From NCBI RefSeq assembly GCF_014132355.1, contig NZ_BLZO01000024.1, positions 1 to 64,000 of the forward strand: 64,000 nt of DNA, read 5' to 3'. The stretch comes from Okeania sp. KiyG1 (GTDB lineage: Bacteria; Cyanobacteriota; Cyanobacteriia; Cyanobacteriales; Microcoleaceae). The notes under the pieces are model-generated. The model saw nothing but the letters and a program-made list of their open reading frames with translations, did no database searches and had not been told where the DNA came from. Shown one piece after another: positions 26,816 to 38,045 of this stretch. How positions within the stretch are numbered: position 1 is the stretch's first letter; the number at the start of each line of letters is the position of its first letter. The position numbers were made by a program, and so were the translations under genes.

Positions 26816-27591
26816 ATGAAATTTTTTAATCAAATCTCTCTGCAAACTCCAGAGAGTGTGGAATTAGACTTTAATTTAGCTGGAGTGGGAAACCGTGCTT
26901 ATGCTTTGTTAATTGATTACATTATCTGGAGTCTGATTCTACTTTTTGTCCTGATATTTGGCATCTTTTTTTCTATTCAATTTTTAGATATATGGAAAAA
27001 TTTTGGAGGTGATGATGAGCAGGCATCGTTGTGGATAATTTCAATTCAGTTATTAATTCTTTTTGCTATCTATGTCGGATATTTTGTGATTTTTGAAACT
27101 ATCTGGCAAGGACAAACACCGGGAAAACGTTATGTGAAAATTAGGGTTATTCGTGATGATGGTAGACCAGTTAGATTACAACAAACAACTCTGAGAGCTT
27201 TATTCCGTCCGGTAGATGATACTTTATTTATCGGAATGTTATTAATTTTGTTTAGTAAAAAGAAAAACGTTTAGGAGACTGGGTGGCAGGTACAATTGTT
27301 ATTCAAGAAATTAAGGCAATTACTGATATAATTTCGACTTCCGAAACAGCAAAAAAATTGGCAAATTATTTACTAGAAGAAGCAGATATTTCTAAATTAT
27401 TGCCTGAAGATTTTGCTGTAATTAAAGAATATTTACAACGTTCTAAGTTAATGACTAAACAAGCAAAAATAGAATTGAGTAAAAAATTAGCAACTCAAGC
27501 AAAAGAAATTATTGGCTTGACACAAACTCCACAAAAAGTTTCTGCTACAGAATTTTTAGAAGCTGTTTATTTAGCTTATCAGCAAAAATGA
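26816..27591 (+). pseudogene. RDD-family membrane protein, frameshifted
   Basis: The first frame (26816-27274) encodes the RDD domain: GVGNRAYALLIDYIIWSLIL, a second membrane segment, GQTPGKRYVKIRVIRDDGRP and FIGMLLILFSKKK. One base is missing in the A-rich stretch near 27262-27272. In the next frame the expected RLGDWVAGTIVIQE continues, followed by a soluble C-terminal part to 27591. The function of RDD proteins in cyanobacteria is unclear; some bacterial ones act in transport. The homopolymer setting means a sequencing error or slippage should be considered. Confidence 0.87.
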
Positions 27592-29237
27592 AGCAGGTTT
27601 TAGGTTTTAGATGATAGTTTTTAGGTGGTAGCTTTTAGGTTTTAGGTAAAATCTTATTGGGGTTTAATTAATAAAAGTTGCCGGAAGCAAAATTAAAAAA
27701 TTAAGTTAACTATTTCCTCTTTATGGAGATGCCGATTAAGCGATCGCTATTTTTATTTCGATATTAAAAAAGTAAAAGAAGAAGGTGCTAGATAGTAGAT
27801 AAAATGTAAGCATTAAGCCTTCAGCTATCAGCTATTAATTTTGGGGAAGGTAAAAATAATTGAGAAATGAGACAGAATAAAAGTTACTGTTAAAGTCCCC
27901 TTCCTAAATCTTAGAAGTAATGAATAATTAGGGTTTGCTGATAGCTGACTGCTAATCGCTGAATGCTTACGATAAAATATTATTGGGTTGAAATTAATAG
28001 ATATCTCCAAAAATAAACTTGTTCTTTATTTAACATAAGCTAGAGTTGTAACAGTCACTGAAAAAATAATTTTTCGTATCTTTGTGAAAATCTACTTCCT
28101 GTTCCCTATTTCCTGTTCCCTACTATGAGCAAAAAGTCTCTTTTTCACGCCTATGTCTAATAGACATCTCTAAAAATAAAAATAGAATCAATCATGGCGC
28201 AGAAATCATCAATTATTTCCCCCTTATTCCCTATTCCCTATTCCCTATTCCCTCTTTTGGAGGAGATGTCTAATAAATAAAAGTTGCCTGAAGCAAATGT
28301 TAAAAAATTAAGTTAACTACTGAGCGATCGCTATTTTTTTTCCTATATTAGAGGTAAGCATTTCCTCCGGAATGCTGCGCAAACAGCTATTAGCATTCAA
28401 CTATTAGCAGTCAGCTATTCCTTTCCAACGGAGATGCTTCCCTACGGGATGCTACGCAAACAGCAATTAGTAATTTTCATTACTTCTAAGGTGTAGGAAG
28501 GGGACTTTAACAGTAACTCTTATTCTGTCTCAATTTCTCAATTATTTTTACCGAAAAATTCTGGTCTAAAGCCTCCCCTTTTAAGCTATCCCTTATAAAT
28601 AACTCCTGAAAACCTTGTGGGGAACAGGGGAGTAGGGAGCAGGGGAGAAAGGAGAAAGAATCATAGTAGATAGGAAAAACTACTTAAGTTATCAAAAAAA
28701 TGTACTTTTTCATACATTTTTTCTCTGACAAAAACCTTTTAAAGACTTACGCATAACTTGTCTATGTTGTCAAATTTTATGTTAAGAAAGATGTTTATAA
28801 AGCATAGCTTTTAAGGGGATAAAAAAATAGCATATTCCTTATGTTAAACCTCCTTATTGCAGAGGTACTGATAACTGATAACTGAAATTACCTTCCACAA
28901 AATTAATAGCTAATAGCTGAATACTTACTATTAGAGTTGTTGGAAAATAACTCGAAAAAGCGAATTAAAGTCACAGAAATCATCTAACTTTCTTGCTGCT
29001 TTTCCTCCATGAACTTTTCCTGACGACAAACAAAATATAGCAATATGATTTGAGTTGTGAGATATTGGAGACTTTTGTTCTAGGTATGGAGGGAATAGGG
29101 AATAGGTATGGAGGGAAGAAACGAATACATAAGAATAAAAAACTGCTATATTCTATGCTTTAAAAAAACACCTCAATTCTCACATCTGATTCCTGATTGC
29201 TATAGATTTATAACCGAAATTATTAGTAGTATTTAAG
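27592..29237. other. 1.6-kb intergenic region with inverted repeat pair
   Basis: The arms 27849-27930 and 28471-28552 are near-perfect inverted copies (82 bp each) about 540 bp apart. Direct repeats around AAAGTTGCC-GAAGCAAA occur at ~27672 and ~28278, each followed by GCGATCGC. The short mobile repeat GGAATGCTGCGCAAACAG is at ~28369 and ~28447. I see no gene. Confidence 0.55.
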
Positions 29238-29900
29238 ATGCTTATTTCAACAGAAAAACCGGATATTAAGTTAATGACTTTAGAAGAGTTTTGGGACTGG
29301 TATCCTGATGGTTATGGTCGCTTTGAACTACATAATGGAGAGGTTGTTCAAGTGCAACCTACTGGAACTCACGAAAAAGTAGCTGGTTTTCTAGCTTTGG
29401 AATTAGGTGTGGAAATTAAACGCCTGAATTTACCTTTTTTTATCCCTCGACAGGGACTAATTAAAACCATAGATTCGGATAAATCGGCTTATATTCCTGA
29501 TGTAATGGTATTAGATGATAATGCTATTAAAGCGGAAAATCCCCCCCAACCCCCCTTTGAAAGGGGGGATGTTAATGAGTCAATGTGGAATAAGCGATCG
29601 ACTATTACTCAAGGTAAAAGTGTTAAATTAGCCATAGAAGTAGTAAGTACCAATTGGCAAGATGATTATTTAAATAAGCTTGGAGAATATGAAAAATTAG
29701 GGATAAACGAATATTGGATAGTTGATTATTTAGGTTTAGGAGGTCGCCGATATATTGGAGACCCCAAACAACCAACTATTTCGGTTTGTAATTTAGTTGA
29801 AAATGAATATGCGATTAATTTATTTAGAGGTCAAGATGTGGTGCGTTCCCCGACTTTTCCAGAACTCAATTTAACCGCAGAACAAATATTTGGAAGTTAA
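29238..29900 (+). CDS. Uma2-family (DUF820) putative endonuclease
   Basis: The 220-aa protein has the Uma2 layout abundant in cyanobacteria, a PD-(D/E)XK-like fold: MTLEEFWDWYPDGYGRFELH, NGEVV, IPDVMVLD, LAIEVVSTNWQDDYLNKLGE and NEYWIVDYLG. Putative catalytic residues are the Asp of PDVMV, the Glu of AIEVVS and the downstream Lys. No activity is proven for most members. Residues ~102-113 (NPPQPPFERGDV) come from an intergenic-type CCCCCCTTTGAAAGGGGGG hairpin inserted in frame between the catalytic Asp and Glu. A 152-bp tandem array starts at its stop codon. Confidence 0.85.
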   Translation: MLISTEKPDIKLMTLEEFWDWYPDGYGRFELHNGEVVQVQPTGTHEKVAGFLALELGVEIKRLNLPFFIPRQGLIKTIDSDKSAYIPDVMVLDDNAIKAENPPQPPFERGDVNESMWNKRSTITQGKSVKLAIEVVSTNWQDDYLNKLGEYEKLGINEYWIVDYLGLGGRRYIGDPKQPTISVCNLVENEYAINLFRGQDVVRSPTFPELNLTAEQIFGS

Positions 29901-32085
29901 AAGTTAAAAGTCAAAAGTCAAAAATTAAAATTCAAAATGCAAAAGTCAAAAGTCAAAAGTCAGATTTTATCCGCTCAAAACTTGAAAGTTTGGGCGTTGC
30001 TGAATCAAGAGATGAATATTTTTTGAACAGGTAAATCTTATCCTTAATTAAAAGTCAAAATTCAAAAGTCAAAAGTTATCAAATCAAAATGCAAAAATCA
30101 AAAGTCAAAAGTCAGATTTTATCCGCTCAAAACTTGAAAGTTTGGGCGTTGCTGAATCAAGAGATGAATATTTTTGAACAGGTAAATCTTATCCTTAATT
30201 AAAAGTCAAAATTCAAAAGTCAAAAGTTATCAAATCAAAATGCAAAAATCAAAAGTCAAAAGTCAGATTTTATCCGCTCAAAACTTGAAAGTTTGGGCGT
30301 TGCTGAATCAAGAGATGAATATTTTTTGAACAGGTAAATCTTATCCTTAATTAAAAGTCAAAATTCAAAAGTCAAAAGTTATCAAATCAAAATGCAAAAA
30401 TCAAAAGTCAAAAGTCAGATTTTATCCGCTCAAAACTTGAAAGTTTGGGCGTTGCTGAATCAAAGGATGAATATTTTTTGAACAGGTAAATCTTATCCTT
30501 AATTAAAAGTCAAAATTCAAAAGTCAAAAGTTATCAAATCAAAATGCAAAAATCAAAAGTCAAAAGTCAGATTTTATCCGCTCAAAACTTGAAAGTTTGG
30601 GCGTTGCTGAATCAAGAGATGAATATTTTTTGAACAGGTAAATCTTATCCTTAATTAAAAGTCAAAATTCAAAAGTCAAAAGTTATCAAATCAAAATGCA
30701 AAAATCAAAAGTCAAAAGTCAGATTTTATCCGCTCAAAACTTGAAAGTTTGGGCGTTGCTGAATCAAGAGATGAATATTTTTTGAACAGGTAAATCTTAT
30801 CCTTAATTAAAAGTCAAAATTCAAAAGTCAAAAGTTATCAAATCAAAATGCAAAAATCAAAAGTCAAAAGTCAGATTTTATCCGCTCAAAACTTGAAAGT
30901 TTGGGCGTTGCTGAATCAAGAGATGAATATTTTTTGAACAGGTAAATCTTATCCTTAATTAAAAGTCAAAATTCAAAAGTCAAAAGTTATCAAATCAAAA
31001 TGCAAAAATCAAAAGTCAAAAGTCAGATTTTATCCGCTCAAAACTTGAAAGTTTGGGCGTTGCTGAATCAAGAGATGAATATTTTTTGAACAGGTAAATC
31101 TTATCCTTAATTAAAAGTCAAAATTCAAAAGTCAAAAGTTATCAAATCAAAATGCAAAAATCAAAAGTCAAAAGTCAGATTTTATCCGCTCAAAACTTGA
31201 AAGTTTGGGCGTTGCTGAATCAAGAGATGAATATTTTTTGAACAGGTAAATCTTATCCTTAATTAAAAGTCAAAATTCAAAAGTCAAAAGTTATCAAATC
31301 AAAATGCAAAAATCAAAAGTCAAAAGTCAGATTTTATCCGCTCAAAACTTGAAAGTTTGGGCGTTGCTGAATCAAGGGATGAATCTTTTTGAACAGGTAA
31401 ATCTTATCCTTAATTAAAAGTCAAAATTCAAAAGTCAAAAGTTATCAAATCAAAATGCAAAAATCAAAAGTCAAAAGTCAGATTTTATCCGCTCAAAACT
31501 TTAAAGTTTGGGCGTTGCTGAATCAAGGGATGAATCTTTTTTGAACAGGTAAATCTTATCCTTAATTAAAAGTCAAAATTCAAAAGTCAAAAGTTATCAA
31601 ATCAAAATGCAAAAATCAAAAGTCAAAAGTAAGATTTTATCCGCTCAAAACTTTAAAGTTTGGGCGTTGCTGAATCAAGAGATGAATCTTTTTTGAACAG
31701 GTAATACCAAATTGATAAATGTTTGCTACAAATAGTTAGGGTATTTATTCTAATGCGCGAATTTAGAATTTAGAATGCAGAATGGATATATTTAATACAA
31801 TTTTTGATGTTGCAAATTACCTTTTTCGTGAAATAGACTTTATATGAAAGTCTTTTTATGGTGCTTACTATTCGTAACATTCTTTTTAAAAATTGGTATA
31901 AATCTCATCCTTAATTAAAATTCAAAATGCAAAAGTAAGATTTTATCAGTTCAAAACTTTAAAGTTTGGGCGTTGCTGAATCAAGGGAGAAATCTTTTTT
32001 GAACAGGTAAATCTCATCCTTAATTAAAATTAAAAATGCAAAAGTAAAAAGTAAGATTTTATCAGTTCAAAACTTTGATGTTACA
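29897..32085 (+). repeat. 152-bp tandem array
   Basis: About twelve units of 151-152 bp run from ~29897 to ~31700 (TCCGCTCAAAACTTGAAAG at 29970, 30122, 30273 and so on to 31640), followed by two degenerate units up to ~32085 separated by a ~200-bp insert at 31705-31910. Each unit combines AAAAGTCAAAAGTC runs with GGGCGTTGCTGAATCAAG, the end sequence of the MITE family at 48677 and 58057. Units are almost identical, with single-base differences clustered in the last few. No ORF of note. Confidence 0.95.
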
Positions 32086-32474
32086 GTAATTTACGGAAGT
32101 TATTTAACATTAAAAGTTTGAATACTCGGTTACTCAAGTGTAAATCCATTTTATGTTATTTATTCTATCTTAAATTAGGGCTTACCGATTAAATCTAAAA
32201 GTCTTTATAGATAAAGGTAAGAGCCTTTTTAAGTATCAAAAAGTGCGAGGTTTTAGGTGCTAATGGTTCAAAAATTTAGGATTTTGCTCAAGAGTTGGGG
32301 AGAAAAATCAAGGGACGATTCTTCCTACTATCTCCTCTATAATTCCCCTAACTCCATTCTCCTGACTCAGTATTTCAAGCCTCCTATTCAGTAGGAGGTA
32401 CTGATAACTGATAACTGATAACTGATAACTGAAATAACTCCTTCTTCAATAGTTTAATTAGTAGAGAAAATTTT

Positions 32475-34805
32475 ATGCAACTTGCCCCCAAACCAGAAAC
32501 AGCAAATATCGATCGCTCCCCAGCAGAAACCATCACCCTAGATGTCAGTGGGATGAAATGCGCCGGATGTGTCAAAGCAGTCGAACGCCAACTCACCCAA
32601 CAAACAGGCGTTATCTCCGCTCTAGTCAACCTCGCAACCGAAGTAGCAACCGTCCAATGCCAAACAGGGGCGATCGATCCAAACACCCTCGCCGAAAAAC
32701 TCACAAATAACGGTTTCCCCACTCAACCACGTCTCGATACCTCCGAAATAGACGCAACCAAAAAACAAACCGAACGCCATAACCAAGAAATTAAACAACA
32801 AATTAGACGGATAGCGATCGCTGCCTTCCTCATTATTCTCTCAGGTATGGGACATTTGGGTCACTTGATTGGTCTAGAAATTCCCATTGTGAGCAATATT
32901 TGGTTTCATGCAGCATTAGCAACCTTAGCTTTATTATTACCAGGACGCGAAATTATCATCGATGGTGTTCAAAGTCTTTGGCGAAACGCTCCCAACATGA
33001 ACACCTTAGTTGGTCTCGGCGCCATGACCGCTTACATTGCCAGTATTGTTGCTCTACTATTTCCCGAATTAGGTTGGGAATGCTTTTTTGACGAACCCGT
33101 AATGATCCTTGGTTTTATTCTTCTTGGCAAAACCCTCGAACAACAAGCAAGATATCGAGCAGCATCTACCCTCCAGTCATTAATAGCACTGCAACCTGCC
33201 ACCGCACGTTTAGTCCCCCCACCAAACGGGGAGAATAATTCTGAGTCTGTAGAAATTCCAGCTTCACGAGTCAAAGTCGGAGAATATCTCCAAGTATTGC
33301 CTGGAGAAAAAATTCCTGTGGATGGAGAAATATGTAATGGCAGAACAACAATAGATGAGTCGATGCTGACAGGGGAGTCTATACCTGTAACAAAAGAATG
33401 TGGCGCTAAAGTTACTGCCGGAACTATCAATAACTCAGGCGCTATAGTTATCCAGGCAACTCACATAGGTTCAGAAACTACATTAGCTCAAATAGTTAAA
33501 TTAGTAGAAACCGCTCAAACCCGCAAAGCACCCATTCAAAATTTGGCAGATACCGTGGCAGGTTATTTTACCTACGGCGTAATGACCATCGCTTCCGTAA
33601 CCTTCCTCTTTTGGTATTTAGCAGGTACTAATATCTGGCCGAATGTGTTGCAGATGACCGACCATGAAGGGATGATGATGGCACATTCCACTTCCACTTC
33701 CCCACTATTATTAAGTTTGAAATTAACTATCGCCGTTTTAGTTATTGCTTGTCCTTGTGCATTAGGTTTAGCCACACCCACAGCAATATTAGTAGGTTCT
33801 GGTGTCGGTGCAGAAAGAGGTTTATTAATTAAAGGTGGGGATGTGCTGGAAAAAGTACATGAATTAGATACTATTGTCTTTGACAAAACTGGAACATTAA
33901 CCACAGGTCATCCCACTGTTACAGATATTGTCGGCGATAACCCGCAATGGTTATTACAAGTTGCAGCGACGGTGGAAAGTGGCGCGAGTCATCCCTTGGC
34001 AAAAGCAATTTTACAAAAAGCTCAACAAGAGAATATCTCATTACTCACAGCAACAGACTTTCACACCGAAGCTGGTTTAGGAATATCTGCTGTTATAGAT
34101 GGTAAATCTGCTTTAGTGGGAAATTTGGAATGGTTGAAAAGCCATGAAATTGTTATCAATGCTGAAAATATCCCCACTTTAAACGGCAAAACAACAGTTT
34201 ATATTGCTGTGGATGGAATATTAGCTGGAGTTATCGGAGTTAGCGATGTGCTTCGGGATGACGCTAAAGCAACAGTGCAGCGTTTACAAAGTATGGGTTT
34301 AAGAGTGATGTTATTAACAGGCGATCGCTCTTCTGTTGCCGAAACTATTGGACAACAGTTAAATATAAATTCAAAAGATATTTTGGCAGAGGTGGCACCA
34401 TCTGGAAAAGCAGAGGCGATCGCTTCTTTGCAGTCAAATGCGGGGAAAGTGGCAATGGTGGGAGATGGTATTAATGATGCTCCTGCTCTAGCTCAAGCAA
34501 ATGTGGGTATTGGGATGCAAGCTGGTACAGATGTGGCAGTGGAAGCTGCTGATATTGTGTTGATGCAGGATAAATTGATGGATGTGGTGCAGTCTATTAA
34601 GCTCAGTCGTACTACTTTCAACAAAATTCGTCAAAATTTATTTTGGGCTTTTGCCTATAATATTGTGGGCATTCCTGTAGCTGCGGGAGTGTTGTTACCG
34701 AGTTTTGGTATTATTCTCAACCCTGCTGCAGCGGGTGCTTTTATGGCATTTAGTTCCGTGAGTGTTGTGACAAACTCTTTATTACTGCGTAGAACATTTC
34801 GTTGA
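32475..34805 (+). CDS. Copper-transporting P1B-type ATPase
   Basis: This 776-aa heavy-metal ATPase moves Cu(I) across the plasma or thylakoid membrane (CtaA/PacS type). The N-terminal HMA domain has GMKCAGC (Cys29, Cys32). About eight membrane helices follow, with the actuator motif TGES, the metal-binding CPCALGLATPTA (426-428), the phosphorylation site DKTGT (Asp470), SHPLA in the nucleotide domain, and GDGINDAPALAQ (663-674). A Met/His-rich loop (MTDHEGMMMAHS) precedes the CPC helix and could bind copper. CPC with the late Tyr-Asn (AFAYNI) favours Cu(I) over Zn. I cannot tell CtaA from PacS from sequence alone. No copper regulator gene adjoins it. Confidence 0.95.
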   Translation: MQLAPKPETANIDRSPAETITLDVSGMKCAGCVKAVERQLTQQTGVISALVNLATEVATVQCQTGAIDPNTLAEKLTNNGFPTQPRLDTSEIDATKKQTERHNQEIKQQIRRIAIAAFLIILSGMGHLGHLIGLEIPIVSNIWFHAALATLALLLPGREIIIDGVQSLWRNAPNMNTLVGLGAMTAYIASIVALLFPELGWECFFDEPVMILGFILLGKTLEQQARYRAASTLQSLIALQPATARLVPPPNGENNSESVEIPASRVKVGEYLQVLPGEKIPVDGEICNGRTTIDESMLTGESIPVTKECGAKVTAGTINNSGAIVIQATHIGSETTLAQIVKLVETAQTRKAPIQNLADTVAGYFTYGVMTIASVTFLFWYLAGTNIWPNVLQMTDHEGMMMAHSTSTSPLLLSLKLTIAVLVIACPCALGLATPTAILVGSGVGAERGLLIKGGDVLEKVHELDTIVFDKTGTLTTGHPTVTDIVGDNPQWLLQVAATVESGASHPLAKAILQKAQQENISLLTATDFHTEAGLGISAVIDGKSALVGNLEWLKSHEIVINAENIPTLNGKTTVYIAVDGILAGVIGVSDVLRDDAKATVQRLQSMGLRVMLLTGDRSSVAETIGQQLNINSKDILAEVAPSGKAEAIASLQSNAGKVAMVGDGINDAPALAQANVGIGMQAGTDVAVEAADIVLMQDKLMDVVQSIKLSRTTFNKIRQNLFWAFAYNIVGIPVAAGVLLPSFGIILNPAAAGAFMAFSSVSVVTNSLLLRRTFR

Positions 34806-35427
34806 AAGAGGAATTAACAATAGACATCTCCTCCACCCATAGGGAGTAGGAAGTAGGGGTCATTTCAGTTATCAGTTATCAGTTATCAGTACCTCCGACT
34901 AAAACCGGAAGCTTGAAAATACTGAACTGAATATTTTTTCATCCCCTTAAAAGGGGAGGCTTTAGACCTCACTTTTTGGTAAATAATTGATAATTTCTGT
35001 GCGATAATTGACTTTATTTTTTATCATCTGGTTAAAAGGGGAGGCTTTAGACCTCACTTTTTGGTAAATAATTGATAATTTCTGTGCGATAATTGACTTT
35101 ATTTTTTATCATCTGGAGATGTCTAATTTATTTTATAGCAGGGAAAAGTGGTGCGACTCCGTGAGGAAACAGTGGGAAAAACTTTTCCCTTTCCCGTACT
35201 ATAAATTAATCGGTAGTCCTGTATATGTAATGATATTATATCCGAATAATTAGCGGTCAAAAAATTTCCTCCTTTTCCTCCTTTTTATTATTATTTTCTT
35301 CTTCTTTCTTCCCTCCTGACTCCTCCATCGTTTATTTATAAGTATTCAACTGGGCATGATATGATAAGTCAATATCAGCGATTAGTTCTTGACATTAATC
35401 TTGAAAAGATTAGGTTTTTTCTACAGT
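34806..35427. other. Intergenic; 84-bp tandem duplication
   Basis: 34949-35032 and 35033-35116 are consecutive copies of an ~84-bp unit (AAAAGGGGAGGCTTTAGACC at the start). A MITE-like stretch runs from about 35228 (ATATTATATCCG) to 35360 (GGCATGATAT). No gene. Confidence 0.55.
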
Positions 35428-36096
35428 TTATGTCCGATAGTGATGGTATTCATACAATAAAAACAAAAGGTCTTCAATCATATAAACTTCAGCCCATTCT
35501 TCCACTGGTAATTTTATCCCTAATTCTTCTTCAATTCGCAAAGCCAACTTAGAGCTAAGTACATCTGGATCTATTTTCAAATCATCAACTAACCTATCAT
35601 CTAATTCCAACTGTTTTTGAGGTCTATTTAAAATCTCTTCAAGAAGCTTAAAAAGAGCTAAATCAATTTCTTTTCTCTTTTTTAAAATTCTTTCAGCTTC
35701 CTTTTCTCCTTTTTTTGTTGTAATTAGCCAAGCTATCTCACCAAGACTAGGTATTCGACCTAGCTCATCCCATTCTCTTTCAATGCGGTTAATTATACCT
35801 TCAATATCTAGATTCCATATTTGATATTCCAAATTATTTTTATCAACATACTCAAACATTCCAATTTCCATGAAACCAGTCTCCAGTATCTCTCGGGTTG
35901 CTTCAAGAGTCATCAACTTTATTTCTTGTGAATTTGCTTGTGGGAACTTTTCCCTAAACCGACCTATGATTTGCCATAAACCTACATAGTCTTCTGTTCC
36001 TTCAATGATATAGTCATCCCAAAATTCATATTTCATAGCTTTTATCTCTATATAATTACTACTACAACTAGGGCAGATTAATTGATAATTCGACAT
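35428..36096 (-). CDS. Conserved hypothetical protein with ACP-like end
   Basis: The 222-aa protein is not a family I can name. It starts MSNYQLICPSCSSNYIEIKA, a half zinc ribbon with one CxxC. The middle is charged and helical. The last ~60 residues (LVDDLKIDPDVLSSKLALRI, then EEELGIKLPVEEW) resemble an acyl-carrier-like DUF1493 fold but lack an obvious phosphopantetheine Ser. It is nearly identical to 39295-39963 and, like that copy, is followed upstream by a small MARYTG protein and then a divergent tmk. Confidence 0.75.
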   Translation of the reverse strand: MSNYQLICPSCSSNYIEIKAMKYEFWDDYIIEGTEDYVGLWQIIGRFREKFPQANSQEIKLMTLEATREILETGFMEIGMFEYVDKNNLEYQIWNLDIEGIINRIEREWDELGRIPSLGEIAWLITTKKGEKEAERILKKRKEIDLALFKLLEEILNRPQKQLELDDRLVDDLKIDPDVLSSKLALRIEEELGIKLPVEEWAEVYMIEDLLFLLYEYHHYRT

Positions 36097-36167
36097 CTGA
36101 GTTATAGAGATTTTTTATGATTACTATCATTAGAACATAGCATACTTTTAGACCGGAATGCTTAATC

Positions 36168-36509
36168 TTAAATAATGCTGTCTATATATTCCCAATTAGG
36201 GTTTTCTATTATCGACTTACTTAACAAATCAAATTTTTGACGGCAATGATTATCTAATTTTAAAGGAATTTCTTCATTTCTAAAAACTATATTTATGCCT
36301 ATTTTTTCAGTATTACTTGCGATGTTAATATTGATATCTATAGTAACAAGTTTAGAGAAAACAACTTGACCATGAACTTCACTAGCCATTAAATAGTTGC
36401 CTCGAATATACACAACTTCAAAACCACAATAACTGAGAATATCTGTCAAAATTAACTTTAGATTTTCTACATCGACAGCTACAGTAAATACACCAGTATA
36501 GCGAGCCAT
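36168..36509 (-). CDS. Conserved cyanobacterial hypothetical (MARYTG), copy 1
   Basis: The 113-aa protein begins MARYTGVFTVAVDVENLKLI and includes YLMASEVHGQVVFSKLVTI and DNHCRQKFDLLSKSI. It resembles a conserved cyanobacterial hypothetical protein of unknown function. I chose the start at 36509 because GGAG lies 8 nt upstream and the second copy aligns from there; the longer frame to 36581 is encoded by GAAGGAAGA-type repeats. It is followed on the same strand by the ACP-like protein (71 bp). Confidence 0.78.
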   Translation of the reverse strand: MARYTGVFTVAVDVENLKLILTDILSYCGFEVVYIRGNYLMASEVHGQVVFSKLVTIDININIASNTEKIGINIVFRNEEIPLKLDNHCRQKFDLLSKSIIENPNWEYIDSII

Positions 36510-37153
36510 AAAAAACTCCAATAATAGAAAAATTATTTGAATTGAAGAAGGAAGAAAGAAAAAGTGGATTGGGACAGCCAACGACCTACCACTTCCTGTC
36601 TACAAACCCCAACAAGCTTGTAAAAACTGCGGATGACGGCGGGGTATTAAACCCAAAATAAAAAGATAAAATATAAACTAATATTCTATATACTCTCTAT
36701 AGGTAATAATATTATATTATTTCCGTTTTCTTGGCGAACAAAAAAACAGATATTCTCGTTTAAACTGCAAATATATCCATTTTTCCTGTTCCAGTTTTCA
36801 TTTATTTATAAGTATTTAACCAGCCATGATAGAATAATTTGATTGATAGGAATTCTAGATAATTAGTAAGAATTTTATTACTTCGATGTCTGCCATTCCT
36901 GATTTCCTAAAAAGAAGGGGTGGGGCGGGTTCATCTAAATTTAATGTTCAACAATTAAGAATAGCGCGGAACCCGACCCTACTATGTCTGCCATTCCTGA
37001 TTTCCTAAAAAGAAGTGGGGCGGATTCATCTAAATTTAATGTTCAACAATTAAGAATAGGGCGGAACCCAACCCTACTATCTAATATTTATTTGACAAAC
37101 ACTCTCTTAGCAAATTATAAAAAAGCAGTTAAAAATAGACAAATAAATGCAAA
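36510..37153. other. Intergenic with dispersed repeat and 107-bp duplication
   Basis: 36535-36665 is a copy of the composite repeat (GAAGAAGGAAGA, then CTACAAACCCCAACAAG, then GATGACGGCGGGGTATTAAA) also found in recJ and the glycosyltransferase gene. At 36888-37080 a unit containing TGTCTGCCATTCCTGATTTC occurs twice. A TTTATTTATAAGTATTTAAC stretch with CATGATAGAATAATTT near 36825 recurs before the second tmk. Confidence 0.65.
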
Positions 37154-37804
37154 ATGATAGGTAAATTAATTGTCTTTGAAGGTGTAGAAGGAGGGGGGAA
37201 AACCACTCAAATTCAACTTTTACGAAATTGGCTATTAGAAAAAAAACAATCAAGCAAACTTTTCTCAAAGTTTATAGATTTAGAAGTAATTGTCACACGA
37301 GAACCAGGAGGAACAAAATTAGGTCAAGCTTTACGAGAATTACTATTAAATACAGATATATCTGGAGAACAAATTCAAGAAAAAGCAGAATTGTTACTAT
37401 ACGCAGCAGATAGGTCTCAACATATTGAAAACTTGATTAAACCCTACTTAGAAAAAAGGGCTATAGTATTGTGCGATCGCTTTATTGACTCGACTATTGC
37501 TTATCAAGGATATGGTCGTGGTTTAGATTTAGATTTAATTCAAAAACTCAATCATATTGCTACAGGTGGCTTAAAAAACGAATTAACTTTTTGGTTAGAT
37601 ATTGATGTTAAAATTGGTTTAACTAGAGCTAAAAATAGGGGAAAAATTGATAGAATGGAACAAGCAGATATTCAATTTCATCAAAGAGTGCAACAAGGCT
37701 ATCAAGAATTAGCTAAAAGTAATCCTTCAATAGTACGAATAGATGCTAATTTGACTATAGATAAAATTCAAGAACAAATTCAAAAAGTTCTGAGAAAAAA
37801 TTAA
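37154..37804 (+). CDS. tmk: Thymidylate kinase, copy 1
   Basis: Thymidylate kinase phosphorylates dTMP to dTDP for DNA synthesis. The 216-aa protein has the P-loop FEGVEGGGKTTQ (residues 8-19), TREPGGTKLGQ (base binding), YAADRSQH, the DR motif CDRFIDSTIAYQGYGR and a lid region with RAKNRGKIDRME. Length is normal for Tmk. It is nearly identical to the copy at 41398, so the gene is duplicated within a 4-kb repeat. The two copies differ by a two-codon indel near FIDLEV and a few residues. Confidence 0.96.
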   Translation: MIGKLIVFEGVEGGGKTTQIQLLRNWLLEKKQSSKLFSKFIDLEVIVTREPGGTKLGQALRELLLNTDISGEQIQEKAELLLYAADRSQHIENLIKPYLEKRAIVLCDRFIDSTIAYQGYGRGLDLDLIQKLNHIATGGLKNELTFWLDIDVKIGLTRAKNRGKIDRMEQADIQFHQRVQQGYQELAKSNPSIVRIDANLTIDKIQEQIQKVLRKN

Positions 37805-38045
37805 TAGAATTGGCTTAACGAAGTCAGAAGTCAGAAGTTGTTTTTGTAAAGGGGATTTGAGCAAGCCTACAAAAACATTCGCCTTAAAAGGTGGGATTTT
37901 AGACCTAATTATTTTGATAAATTTCTTAAGTATTTGTAGATAAATTTTATGATATTAACTTTACTAATATAGAAATTAGGAATGATTTATGAGATATTTA
38001 AGAACAATTAATATCAATCAAAATCCTTTTATATTATGACTCCTG

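Noticed and set aside
32384..32722. Minus-strand ORF over the start of the copper ATPase
   Set aside because: It is a shadow of a clearly coding HMA domain on the plus strand.
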